Source: JAJPKK01 sp963807015 (GTDB lineage: Bacteria; Pseudomonadota; Alphaproteobacteria; Rhizobiales; Xanthobacteraceae). From it: a DNA stretch of 64,000 bases. The notes beneath the pieces were generated by a model. It saw only the letters and a list, made by a program, of their open reading frames with translations. It did no database searches and was not told the DNA's origin. A program made the position numbers and the translations under genes. The stretch is from assembly GCA_963807015.1 (NCBI GenBank), contig CAWEAS010000022.1:248001-312000 (forward strand), in the 5' to 3' direction. Positions 55,845 through 64,000 of the stretch are shown here, piece after piece (the stretch's first letter is position 1; each line of letters begins with the position of its first letter).

Positions 55845-58800
55845 CTATCGCACCTGCTGCTGGCGCCACGGGTCAGGAAAGCGGTCGCCGGACTGCGGAA
55901 ATTCCATGAATTTGCGGACGATGCCCGGGGCCACGGCCCCGATGGCATTGACGTTGAGGATTGGCGCTCCGGGCGAGCCCACGACTTCATAGGGCATGCT
56001 GCCGATCAGGCCTTCCTTGCCGCCGAGCAGCAAACCGACGAGCGGGACGTCGCCGAGCGCGCTGTTGAGGCCGTAAAGCGGGATGAACGTGCCCCGCAAG
56101 TGGAGTTCGTTCGCCGCATAATTCATGACGCCATCGATCGTCGCTCCAAGCATCGGGCCGGTCACCCGGCCCTCGTGGATCGACATGACGCCAGGTGATT
56201 TGGTGAAGCGCACCTTCATCGCCGAGAACTGAATCCCGTTCTGGACACCGTTTTGCTGACCATTGAATCCGCCAGCAACCCCGTCGAGCCCCTGGTCGCC
56301 GCGTACATAGAAGTCGCGGACTTCGAGGAGACCCTCCTGGGCTGTTCCTTCAGGCGTCGGCGGATCCATCGCGATGTACATCGAACCGCCGATCATATGC
56401 GAGTATGTATCGGTGAAGCGGAACAGACCGCCCGCATCGGTCAATTCAATGATGACGTACGGCCGCTCGCCGGGCTTGCCCCGCAGCTCCCCTTGCAGAT
56501 TGCCATCGCTCGAGAAGCGTGCGCTGAGCGCGAGGCCGCGGATCACACCGGCGCGCTTGACCATGTGCAGGTCGAAATTGCGCATCGCTTCGTTCTTGAA
56601 GCCCGTGATCGAGCCGAGCTTCGCATCGAGATCGAAATCGAGCGTCGATTTTCCCTTGCGCGCGTCGCCGGTCACGCCGGACATCGAAGACTTTATGAAA
56701 CCGCGACCGTCGATGTTGTCGCCGCGCAGCACCACTTTGTAGAGCCCGTCGGAACCGCGATCGACCCGCAGATTGGCGCGATCGCCATCGGTAAATCCGA
56801 AGGTCGGGAAAATGGCGGTGGACACATCGCCGTTCTGGTCAAACTCCACGTTGCCGCGAATCGATGCGCCGCCGCCGTCAAATGCCAGATCGTCGAACCG
56901 CATCGCCTTGCCGCGACCGACGAAGATGAAGCTTGCGCGTGCCGGCCGGGCCGCGGATTTCGTCCAGCCTGGCACCGCATTGTCGATCTTCGCCTGGGTG
57001 AAATCGGCATCGACCAGCAGGCGGGTGTCCTGTTCGCCCGAGAACGCGACGCGACCCTTCACCTGTAGGCCGACCGGTCCGGTAATGCCGCCGGCCGGAT
57101 CGAGCCCCATGCGGGCGCGGGCGGCGGCATCGAGCGTGGCGTTGAGCAGCACCTCGGCATCGGTCTCGCCGTTGTTGTGGCGCAGGTCGACACTCGCCGG
57201 CGCCCCGCCGATGCGCATTTCGCCTTTGACCTGATAGCCCTGGTTGTTCGCCGTGGCGCGCAAATTCTGCGCTTCGACCTTCTGCGACATGAGGAACTTG
57301 TCGGCCGCGAAATTCGCGATGTCGGCGCCGATCGAATAGGTGACGGTGTTCGTCGTCATGTCCTCGCCGAGCGGCATTGCCATGTTGAGCGTCGCCACCA
57401 GGTTGCCCCGCGTTGCCGCCGGATCGAGCGGCAGGTTCGCGGCGTCGCGCAGGCGATCGAAGCTCAGCAGTTCGGCCGCCGCGGCAACCGGACCGTCGAG
57501 GCGGATACGCACCTTCGACGGCGGCCGCTTGATCTCGGTATCGGGCACTTCGAAGGCGCCGTTCGCAAGCGTCAGCCGCCGGCCCGACGGCATCTGCACC
57601 GTGCCGCGGCCAAGCGACACCGTCGCGTTGCGGCCTTTGACGCGCGTGACCAGGTCGGCATCGCGAATGTCGGGCAGGTTGTCGAAAGGCTTCACCGTCG
57701 TGCCGGTGGTCGTGACCTGGACATAGAGGCCGTCATCCGGCACCGGCGGGCCGCCGGAACGCAGCGTCGAGAGGGGTGCGTTGGTGGCAATCTCGCCCTG
57801 CTCCACGGTGCCGTTGCCGACGCGCTCCAACACCCAGTTGCGGACCGGCGGGTTCACGAACGGCGGCCACAATTGCTTGAAGTGAGCGAGCGACATGTTT
57901 CGCGCCGCGACGCCGATGCTCAGGCGCGGATCGCCGGTCGCAAAATCGACGCTGCCCGATATCGCAACGCCAACACCTTTACCGGCCACTTCCGCGTCTG
58001 CGATGGTGAGCTTGCGGGCGACCGGATCGAAGCGCCCCTGCATCTGGACGCGATTGAGTTGCAGCGGTTCATCGCCCGGGCTTTGCGGCGGCAGCACCAC
58101 CGAGCCCCCGGTCAGGCTCAACGCCCAGTTTCCATTGGGCTGCCGAGGTGCCTGCGCGCGTGCCGATAGCGTCATGCGCGTGCCGCCGGACACGAGCTGG
58201 AACGGCATGGCCAGCATGCCTTGCTCCGCATCCCAGTCCATCGTGACGTCGGCGCGGTCGATTGCGATTTTGCCCAGCGGATCCTTGAGGTCGGTGATTG
58301 CGCCCGGTCCTGCTTGCAGACGGCCGTGAACGAATCGGGGCGTCCCATCGCGATCGAACTGGGTGCGCAGCGTCGCCGAAACCGGCAGGTCGGCATCGAA
58401 GCCGCCGCTGTCGATGCGCAAGGCCAGCATGAGGTCCTTGATCGAGACCTTCTGCGCATCGAGATCGATATCGCGGGTGCCGTTTGCGCCCGGTTTGAGC
58501 GAAGCGACGACGAGCCAGGGTCGCGTCTTGTCCTCGGAACCGAGCTGCACTTCGAGCACGCCGGCGCTCGGCCGGTTCACGCTCAAATGGATGTTCTCGA
58601 ATTTCGACTGCTGGCCGTTGCGGCGATCGTCAACGATCAGGTTACCACTCTTGAGGCCGACTGCGGCAAGATCCCCGCCGTCGAGACCAAGCGCATTCAG
58701 ACTGTCGAGCCACGTCAGGAAGGAGGCGAGGCTGTCTTGCAGGCTCCGCTTCTGCTCCACCGTACGCCAGGTACCGGGAGTTGGCCCGGGCGCGACAGGG

Positions 58801-59540
58801 ACGGTCCCCGTGCTTGCGAGGGCGGGCGTGGTCGCAATCGGAGGCCCGGACCCCGTAGAAATTGCAACTCGGCCGTCCAACTCGACCCGGATCGCAAGCT
58901 CGGCGCCGACGAGGTTCAAGCTTTCGGCGCGAGGACGACCGCCCAGCAGGCTGGCACTCGAAAAACCGACCTCGGCCTTGGGAGCGCTGGCGATGACCTT
59001 GCCGTCCCGGTCGCGCACCTTGATATCGCGGATGCGCATGGCGGCGCGGCCGTGTTCATCCCGTTCGAGAACGGTGCCGCCAACCTCGACACGGAACTGG
59101 TCGCCAAAATTCTCGCCGATGGCGGCCGTGAGCCACGGCGTCGCGAGATCGAACGAGATAGGTCCGCTGTTGAGGCGCCACCATAGCGCGCCGGCAACCA
59201 ACAGCAGCACCGCTGCGAACACGCCGAGGCCTATACCGGTCCGGCGCAGCCAGCGCCGCCGCGTGAACTTGGCGAAGCCAGCCGGAACAAGGCGGGGAAA
59301 CCTGACCCATTGCCAGGGACGTAGAGCATCCAACCAGCGACGCCTTTGGGATCGCTTCAGCGTGCGGCGGATTTTGCTGGGCTCGCCCTTATGGGTTTCC
59401 TTGGGGGATTCGGTTTCCAAGCGCGGCGCGGCAGCGGTCGCGCCAGTGTGGCCGCGGACAGGCATGCGAACAGCACCGGTGCGACGAAGCCCGTCGCCGC
59501 CGCGCGCACTTACGAGCCTGGGCCTGATGTACTCAGCCAT
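55845..59540 (-). CDS. AsmA/YhdP-type large envelope protein (DUF3971-like)
   Basis: 1,231 residues. Cytoplasmic basic N-terminus (about 1-100), one membrane segment (101-121, TGIGLGVFAAVLLLVAGALWW), then about 1,100 residues of periplasmic beta-strand-rich repeats (for example VTMDWDAEQGMLAMPFQLVSG, GVGVAISGSVDFATGDPRLS, FDLHMVKRAGVIRGLALSA), ending in GVMNYAANELHLRGTFIPLYGLNSALGDVPLVGLLLGGKEGLIG. The last part is the AsmA-like C-terminal region. AsmA-clan proteins (YhdP, TamB) form long grooved bridges that move phospholipids between the two membranes. Length fits a YhdP-type member. The exact N-terminus is less sure. Confidence 0.88.
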   Translation of the reverse strand: MAEYIRPRLVSARGGDGLRRTGAVRMPVRGHTGATAAAPRLETESPKETHKGEPSKIRRTLKRSQRRRWLDALRPWQWVRFPRLVPAGFAKFTRRRWLRRTGIGLGVFAAVLLLVAGALWWRLNSGPISFDLATPWLTAAIGENFGDQFRVEVGGTVLERDEHGRAAMRIRDIKVRDRDGKVIASAPKAEVGFSSASLLGGRPRAESLNLVGAELAIRVELDGRVAISTGSGPPIATTPALASTGTVPVAPGPTPGTWRTVEQKRSLQDSLASFLTWLDSLNALGLDGGDLAAVGLKSGNLIVDDRRNGQQSKFENIHLSVNRPSAGVLEVQLGSEDKTRPWLVVASLKPGANGTRDIDLDAQKVSIKDLMLALRIDSGGFDADLPVSATLRTQFDRDGTPRFVHGRLQAGPGAITDLKDPLGKIAIDRADVTMDWDAEQGMLAMPFQLVSGGTRMTLSARAQAPRQPNGNWALSLTGGSVVLPPQSPGDEPLQLNRVQMQGRFDPVARKLTIADAEVAGKGVGVAISGSVDFATGDPRLSIGVAARNMSLAHFKQLWPPFVNPPVRNWVLERVGNGTVEQGEIATNAPLSTLRSGGPPVPDDGLYVQVTTTGTTVKPFDNLPDIRDADLVTRVKGRNATVSLGRGTVQMPSGRRLTLANGAFEVPDTEIKRPPSKVRIRLDGPVAAAAELLSFDRLRDAANLPLDPAATRGNLVATLNMAMPLGEDMTTNTVTYSIGADIANFAADKFLMSQKVEAQNLRATANNQGYQVKGEMRIGGAPASVDLRHNNGETDAEVLLNATLDAAARARMGLDPAGGITGPVGLQVKGRVAFSGEQDTRLLVDADFTQAKIDNAVPGWTKSAARPARASFIFVGRGKAMRFDDLAFDGGGASIRGNVEFDQNGDVSTAIFPTFGFTDGDRANLRVDRGSDGLYKVVLRGDNIDGRGFIKSSMSGVTGDARKGKSTLDFDLDAKLGSITGFKNEAMRNFDLHMVKRAGVIRGLALSARFSSDGNLQGELRGKPGERPYVIIELTDAGGLFRFTDTYSHMIGGSMYIAMDPPTPEGTAQEGLLEVRDFYVRGDQGLDGVAGGFNGQQNGVQNGIQFSAMKVRFTKSPGVMSIHEGRVTGPMLGATIDGVMNYAANELHLRGTFIPLYGLNSALGDVPLVGLLLGGKEGLIGSMPYEVVGSPGAPILNVNAIGAVAPGIVRKFMEFPQSGDRFPDPWRQQQVR

Positions 59541-59851
59541 GGCCTGTTCGGATGCCCCCCTGACCCGACATGCCGCCGGACGGCAGCATGGTATCCCCGC
59601 TCGCCGGCCTGCACCGGCGCCTAGCTACAACTCGTCACCGACCTGGAAATTCTCGAATTCCCAACCGCTTGGCGATGGCCCCGCACCCGAAGCTTCAGCG
59701 CCTGGCAAGCGCGGAAACGCCCACGCCCCCGCGTTTCGCGGTGATGCGAAGCCGGCGTAACTTCGGTAACGTGCATTTTGAGGCTGTCCCCCACCCCGAT
59801 TTGCGAACAAGACCGCCGGAAAGCGACGAAACGAAGACGAAAGGAAGGCAC
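59541..59851. other. Divergent intergenic region without a gene
   Basis: About 310 bases between the AsmA-type gene and bcp. Short open frames here do not read as proteins. It should hold both promoters; I see no clear boxes. Confidence 0.5.
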
Positions 59852-60325
59852 ATGGCAACAAAGCTCGCCGAAGGCGCCCACGCTCCCGACTTCGACCTCC
59901 CCCGCGACGGCGGCGGCTCAGTATCGCTCAAGGATTTCAAAGGCCGCAAGCTGGTCCTTTATTTTTATCCCAAAGCCGACACGCCCGGCTGCACGCTTGA
60001 GGCAAAGGATTTCTCCCGTCTCGAACCGTCCTTCACAAAGGCCGGCGTCGCCCTCCTTGGCGTGTCAGCCGATGCGGTAAAGAAGCAGGACGCCTTCAAG
60101 GCCAAGCATCACCTCAAGACTCCGCTCGCATCGGATGAAGGCCACGACATGCTCGAGGCGTATGGCGTGTGGGGCGAGAAATCGATGTACGGCAGAACCT
60201 ACATGGGAATCAGCCGCACGACCGTATTGATCGGAGGCGATGGCCGCGTCATCCGCATCTGGCCAAAGGTGAAGGTCGGGGGTCACGCCGAGGAGGTGCT
60301 CGCCGCTGCCAAAGAGGCTGGATGA
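59852..60325 (+). CDS. bcp: Thioredoxin-dependent thiol peroxidase (Bcp/PrxQ)
   Basis: 157 residues from ATG 59852, with AAGGAAGG five bases upstream; longer in-frame starts are not supported. Reduces hydrogen peroxide and organic peroxides in the cytoplasm. Peroxidatic Cys47 lies in the usual YPKADTPGCTLEA context. At position 52, where many Bcp proteins carry the resolving cysteine, there is Lys (EAKDF), and no other Cys is present, so it should work as a one-cysteine enzyme. The C-terminal part (GISRTTVLIGGDGRVIRIW) is typical. Confidence 0.93.
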   Translation: MATKLAEGAHAPDFDLPRDGGGSVSLKDFKGRKLVLYFYPKADTPGCTLEAKDFSRLEPSFTKAGVALLGVSADAVKKQDAFKAKHHLKTPLASDEGHDMLEAYGVWGEKSMYGRTYMGISRTTVLIGGDGRVIRIWPKVKVGGHAEEVLAAAKEAG

Positions 60326-60486
60326 CAGCCCCCATCGCCGATGGATTTCTTCGCCGTCGGTGGCCCGTTACATCATCGTTAACGCAACGCCGCAATTTTG
60401 GGCGCGCGGTTTTCGCAAAATTAACCATGTCATGATTCCATTGCACCCCAATGCCGGCTCACCGAATTGAGTCGGGCGGAGTGTAC

Positions 60487-61863
60487 ATGTCGTTTCGTTT
60501 GCAGCAATTTTCCGCGGACGGCCACCAGGACCCCGAGGAGCACCACGCCGGTAACCAGCGCCGTCACATCCGCAATCCGACCCATCCGCACCACGAGCAT
60601 CGCACCGCCCCCGAGCGTCAGCGGGTTGATCATCCGGCTGAGGCCCAGCCGCGCACGGGCAATCGTCGCCCCCCGGCGCGCGCCTTTACCTTCGGCCATG
60701 GCGACCGCCTGGTGCGACTTGGGCCGGTGGCGTTCTGGACCGTGGTTGGCGCGCTGGTGATCATGGCCGGATGGTCTGCGGTGACCGCGACCTACTTCGC
60801 ATTTCAGGATGACGTTCTCACCCGCATGGTGGCGCGCCAGGCGGCTATGCAATTTGCTTACGAGGATCGGCTTGCCGAAATGCGCGCCCGGGTCGACCGG
60901 GTGACGAGCCGGCAAATGCTCGACCAGGAGCAACTCGAGCAGAAACTCGAACAACTCATGCGCCGGCAGGCGGTCTTGGAGCAGCGCGCGACCTCGCTCG
61001 GCGCCGTTGCCGATCCTTCGACCACCGGCTCTACCCGTTCGCGCGCCCCGGCAAGCCAGGCCACGCCGAAGGCTTCGCCGATTTCGGCCCCCGCCGGGTT
61101 TACCCTGCAAAGCTTTCACGAATCGCGCGCCGAAGCACCTCCCGCGCCGCGCCCGCACATCGGCAATATCGGTGCCGCGCTGACCAAGCTGTCGGAATCG
61201 CTTGACCGCGTCGAAGGCCGGCAATCCAACACGCTTGCGGCCATGGGCGAAAGCTACGATGCCAAGGTGCGCCGCCTGCGTGCGGTGCTCGCGGACATCG
61301 GCCTCAATCACGGCAAGTTCGCCAACTCAGCAGTCGGCGGCCCCTTCGTCCCTTACCGCGTGGCCGCAAACTCCGGACCATTCGACAAACAGGTCTACCA
61401 CCTCACCGTCGCCCGCGCCGAGGTCGAGCACCTCAACGCCACGATCAACGCGGTGCCGCTGCACAAGCCGGTGGAAGGCGAGATCGAAACCAGTTCAAGC
61501 TTCGGCGTACGTGTCGACCCGTTCCTCGGGAAACCGGCAATGCACACCGGCATCGACTTCCGCGGCGAGAACGGCGAGGGCATCCGCGTCACCGCCGCCG
61601 GCACCGTGGTGTCGGCCGGCTGGAGCGGCGGCTACGGCCGCATGGTCGAAGTCGATCACGGCAACGGCCTGTCTACCCGCTACGGGCATCTCTCCGAAAT
61701 CGACGTCCATGTCGGCCAGGTCGTGAAGACCGGCCAGATCGTGGGCCGCATGGGCTCGACCGGCCGCTCAACCGGGCCTCACCTGCACTACGAGACCCGC
61801 ATCGACGGCGAAGCCGTCGACCCCCAGCGCTTCCTGCGCGCCGGCACCCGACTAGGGTTGTAA
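60487..61863 (+). CDS. M23 family metallopeptidase, membrane-anchored
   Basis: 458 residues from ATG 60487 (GGAG seven bases upstream). Cytoplasmic His/Arg-rich N-terminus, one membrane segment (VAFWTVVGALVIMAGWSAV), a coiled-coil rich in Q/E/R/L (MVARQAAMQFAYEDRLAEM and following), a Pro/Ala linker, and a C-terminal LytM domain. Zinc ligands: His353 and Asp357 in MHTGIDF, and His434 in HLHYE with His432. This is the rhizobial type of peptidoglycan endopeptidase or its cofactor, probably used in cell division or wall growth. All zinc ligands are present, so it may be active. Confidence 0.92.
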   Translation: MSFRLQQFSADGHQDPEEHHAGNQRRHIRNPTHPHHEHRTAPERQRVDHPAEAQPRTGNRRPPARAFTFGHGDRLVRLGPVAFWTVVGALVIMAGWSAVTATYFAFQDDVLTRMVARQAAMQFAYEDRLAEMRARVDRVTSRQMLDQEQLEQKLEQLMRRQAVLEQRATSLGAVADPSTTGSTRSRAPASQATPKASPISAPAGFTLQSFHESRAEAPPAPRPHIGNIGAALTKLSESLDRVEGRQSNTLAAMGESYDAKVRRLRAVLADIGLNHGKFANSAVGGPFVPYRVAANSGPFDKQVYHLTVARAEVEHLNATINAVPLHKPVEGEIETSSSFGVRVDPFLGKPAMHTGIDFRGENGEGIRVTAAGTVVSAGWSGGYGRMVEVDHGNGLSTRYGHLSEIDVHVGQVVKTGQIVGRMGSTGRSTGPHLHYETRIDGEAVDPQRFLRAGTRLGL

Positions 61864-61910
61864 TTCGAGGAATTGGCAGGCGGGCGAAGCGCAGCGCCCG
61901 TGCGGAAGCC

Positions 61911-62007
61911 GTCATTCCGGGGCGCCGCGGCGAGCCCGGAATCCATAACCACGGGCTGCGGAGTAAGGATTCCGGGCTGCCTCGCTGCGCTCGGCCCCCG
62001 GAATGAC
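61911..62007. repeat. Inverted-repeat element (GTCATTCCGGGG type)
   Basis: Begins GTCATTCCGGGG and ends CCCCCGGAATGAC, with inner inverted parts GCCCGGAATCC and GGATTCCGGGC. This is another extragenic palindrome family common in Bradyrhizobium-like genomes. It lies between convergent genes. Confidence 0.75.
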
Positions 62008-62018
62008 CGCGTAGAGGT

Positions 62019-62045
62019 GGGCACGCTTCGCTTTGCCCACCCTAC
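62019..62045. repeat. Third copy of the 27-bp arm seen at 51228-51351
   Basis: Exactly identical to the arm at 51325-51351 (starts GGGCACGCTTCGCTTTGCCC). Here it is single, without its inverted partner, directly after the preceding palindrome. Confidence 0.85.
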
Positions 62046-62071
62046 GTCATCATTAGCTTTACCTGCCCCGG

Positions 62072-63043
62072 TCACTCCACCGACAGGTTCGCCGCTTTGA
62101 CGACAGTCGCCCATTTTGCGGTGTCGTCGGCCACGAACTTGCCGAACTCCGCGGGCGACATCGGCATCGGAATGCCGCCAAGCTCGGCGAGTTTCGCCTG
62201 GAGTTTTGGATCGGCGAGCGCCTTGCCGACCGATTTGTTCAACGTCTCGATGATGTCGGCCGGCGTCCCTTTGGGCGCCGAAATGCCGTACCACGGACTC
62301 GCTTCGTAGCCCGGAACGGTCTCGCCGATCGCCGGCACGTCGGGCAGTGCCGGCCATCGCTGTCCCACCGTGACCCCGAGCGCGCGCAATTGGCCGCTCC
62401 GCACGAACTCGATCGCGCCCGGCAGATTGTCGAACATCACCTGGACCTTGTTGGTCATGAGGTCCGGATAGGCCGGCGCCGAGCCGCGATAGGGCACGTG
62501 GATGATGTCGACATGCGCCAGCATCTTGAACAGTTCGCCCGACAAGTGCACGGAGGTGCCGTTGCCGGATGATGCGAAGCTCAGTTCGCCCGGCCGTGCC
62601 TTCGCGAGCGCGATGAACTCCGCCACCGTCTTCGCCGGCAGCGACGGCGGCACCACCATGATGTTGGTGAGGCGCATGATGCCCGCGACCGGCGCGGTAT
62701 CACGCAGGAAATCGAACGGCAGCTTCTTGTAGAGCGAAGCACTGATCGCATTGCTCGATGCGGCAAACAAGATCGTATAGCCGTCGGGCGGCGAGTTGAT
62801 CACCGCCGCGGTGCCGATGTTGCCGCCGGAGCCGGCGCGGTTGTCCACGACGAACTGCTGGCCAAGATCGTTCGACAGCCACTCGGCCATGACGCGGGCA
62901 ACGATATCGACCGGTCCGCCTGCGGCAAAGCCGGCCACGAAGTGCACCGGCCGCGCCGGATATTTCTCGGCCGCCGTCGCCGGTAACGTGGCGAGGACAG
63001 CCGCGGCAAAAGCGAGAATGGAAGGTATTCGCATGGCGCCCAT
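62072..63043 (-). CDS. Bug/TctC-type periplasmic solute receptor
   Basis: 323 residues from ATG 63043 (AAGGAG eight bases upstream). Signal peptide of about 25 residues (ILAFAAAVLATLPATAA). Mature start YPARPVHFVAGFAAGGPVDIVARVMAEWL and VDNRAGSGGNIGTAAV are the hallmark of the tripartite tricarboxylate (TTT/Bug) receptors. These bind carboxylates such as aromatic acids or citrate for a TctAB carrier or act as orphan sensors. No tctA or tctB gene is in the window. It is divergent from the UbiD-family gene, which suggests an aromatic or unsaturated acid as ligand (inference). Confidence 0.93.
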   Translation of the reverse strand: MGAMRIPSILAFAAAVLATLPATAAEKYPARPVHFVAGFAAGGPVDIVARVMAEWLSNDLGQQFVVDNRAGSGGNIGTAAVINSPPDGYTILFAASSNAISASLYKKLPFDFLRDTAPVAGIMRLTNIMVVPPSLPAKTVAEFIALAKARPGELSFASSGNGTSVHLSGELFKMLAHVDIIHVPYRGSAPAYPDLMTNKVQVMFDNLPGAIEFVRSGQLRALGVTVGQRWPALPDVPAIGETVPGYEASPWYGISAPKGTPADIIETLNKSVGKALADPKLQAKLAELGGIPMPMSPAEFGKFVADDTAKWATVVKAANLSVE

Positions 63044-63263
63044 GACCCGGCTCCTTGGCGCTAAAGACAATGAAGCACGTTACCAGCTTGCCGGCGAGCG
63101 CGATACAATCCGGTCACGCCGGCAACGTTCGCTCGTCCGTCCGCTGCGATGAAACAGACGCTCGACCGCCTGGCCGGCTGCCGACTGCAAGTCGCTCGGC
63201 GTTCGAGCCAAAAGGCGATATGGTGCAGCGCGTCCGTGGCGCCTGCCTCGACTGGAAAGCTAT

Positions 63264-64000
63264 ATGGAAGAATTCGCCTATACCCGCACTCATCGGTCCT
63301 CTGTTGATCCGGACGCCCACGCAGTCGCCTGGCGCGATCTGCGCGAGTGGCTCGCGCTGATCGAGACATCGGGCCAGCTCAAGCGCATCGATGCGACCGT
63401 CGACCCGATCGAGGAGCTGGCCGCGATCACGTTCCTCGCCGGTCGCACCGCCGAGACGCCCGCACTTCTCTTCGAGAAGCTCGCCGGCGACGAGTTCGGC
63501 ATGAAGGTGCTGAGCAACATGCTCGGCGCAAGCAAGGAGCGCTATGCGCTCGCGGTCGGTCTCGACCCTGCGCTGTCGACCGCCGACATGATCGCGGCGA
63601 CGCGCAAGATCATGAGCCGGCGTCTCGCGCCGGTCGAAGTCGACAAGCGCGATGCGCCGGTCAACGAGATCGTGCTGCGCGGCGACGACATCGACGTCAC
63701 CAAATTTGCGACCCCGAAATTCTGGCCCGGCGACGGCGGGCGCTACATCGGGACCGGCGACATCACCTTCACCCGCGACCCGGCCTCGGGGCGCATCAAC
63801 GTCGGTGTCTATCGCCAGATGACGCTCGGACCCGCGCGCATCGCCATGTACTGCTCGCCCGGAAAGCACGGCCGCCTCGACCGCGAGGCGTGGTGGGCGA
63901 ACGGCAAGCCGTGCGAGGTGGTCGCGGCCTACGGCATCGACCCGGTGCTGTTCATGGTCGGCGCGCAGACGTTCGCGGCCGGCGAATCCGAGCTCGATGT
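63264..64000 (+). CDS. UbiD-family decarboxylase (3' end outside window)
   Basis: I translated from ATG 63264: 245 codons with no stop to the edge. The text DLREWLALIETSGQLKRID, then LLFEKLAG, MLGASKERYALAVG, and later KFWPGDGGRYIGTGDITFTRDP and INVGVYRQM is the N-terminal and prenylated-FMN-binding part of UbiD-type decarboxylases (Asn before VGVYR, and RYIGTG). These act reversibly on aromatic and alpha,beta-unsaturated acids and need prFMN from a UbiX partner, which is not in the window. The C-terminal catalytic Glu region is beyond the edge. Divergent from the Bug receptor, 220 bases apart. Confidence 0.93.
   Translation, partial: MEEFAYTRTHRSSVDPDAHAVAWRDLREWLALIETSGQLKRIDATVDPIEELAAITFLAGRTAETPALLFEKLAGDEFGMKVLSNMLGASKERYALAVGLDPALSTADMIAATRKIMSRRLAPVEVDKRDAPVNEIVLRGDDIDVTKFATPKFWPGDGGRYIGTGDITFTRDPASGRINVGVYRQMTLGPARIAMYCSPGKHGRLDREAWWANGKPCEVVAAYGIDPVLFMVGAQTFAAGESELD

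Noticed and set aside
58363..59760. 465-residue + strand frame opposite the AsmA-type gene
   Set aside because: Ser/Arg/Pro-rich shadow; the minus strand carries the AsmA-like protein with a membrane segment and conserved C-terminus.

Overview
The window is GC-rich bacterial chromosome, most likely from an alphaproteobacterium of the Hyphomicrobiales close to Bradyrhizobium/Rhodopseudomonas. This is inferred from the gene families (Hint-domain secreted protein, DUF3309 micro-protein, Bug/TctC receptor, orphan FliN, LigD, a short MCDYSL-type conserved protein) and from the dispersed palindromes of the GTAGCCCGGATGAGC type between genes. No rRNA, CRISPR array or intact insertion sequence was seen.

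Region 1 (1-27.9 kb) is the striking part. A single minus-strand gene of about 25.5 kb encodes an 8,490-residue LEPR-XLL/RTX-type giant protein. It is assembled from solenoid-like repeats, an unnamed module of about 80 residues present at least nine times, a PGRS-like glycine block, a YVTN-like beta-propeller, PKD domains and two LamG-like domains around one RTX block. Downstream on the same strand follow a DUF3467 protein and a GAF-like protein cut by the window edge. Divergently transcribed from the giant gene is a small exported HlyD-like adaptor. I read this as a cell-surface or secreted giant adhesin locus with its own accessory genes. No ABC exporter ATPase or TolC-like channel for it is in view (the ABC exporter at 49-51 kb is far away and of another type).

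Region 2 (27.9-36.4 kb) looks like accessory DNA in decay. It holds an outer-membrane barrel protein made of two tandem homologous halves, a sulfotransferase with a C-terminal frameshift, a Hint-domain beta-solenoid protein with a frameshift, an exported protein of unknown function, and about 1.3 kb of wreckage. In the wreckage a molybdopterin oxidoreductase large-subunit (isoquinoline oxidoreductase beta type) remnant is fused to a tyrosine-integrase remnant. The integrase remnant runs up to the 3' end of a tRNA-Leu(GAG) gene, a classic integration site.

Region 3 (36.5-49 kb) is mainly chromosomal: orphan FliN-like protein, LipB, LigD (NHEJ ligase), a NADAR protein, small secreted and conserved proteins, DUF3309. 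A carbohydrate/envelope cluster follows (glycogen-debranching-type enzyme, PRC-barrel protein, MFS transporter, GT4 glycosyltransferase).

Region 4 (49-64 kb) holds an ABC exporter, the anmK - gamma-glutamylcyclotransferase - acylphosphatase operon, tyrS, an exported epoxide-hydrolase-like enzyme, a 1,231-residue AsmA/YhdP-type protein, a Bcp peroxiredoxin, an M23 peptidase, and a Bug-type solute receptor divergent from a UbiD-family decarboxylase that is cut by the right edge. Three palindromic repeat families lie between these genes.
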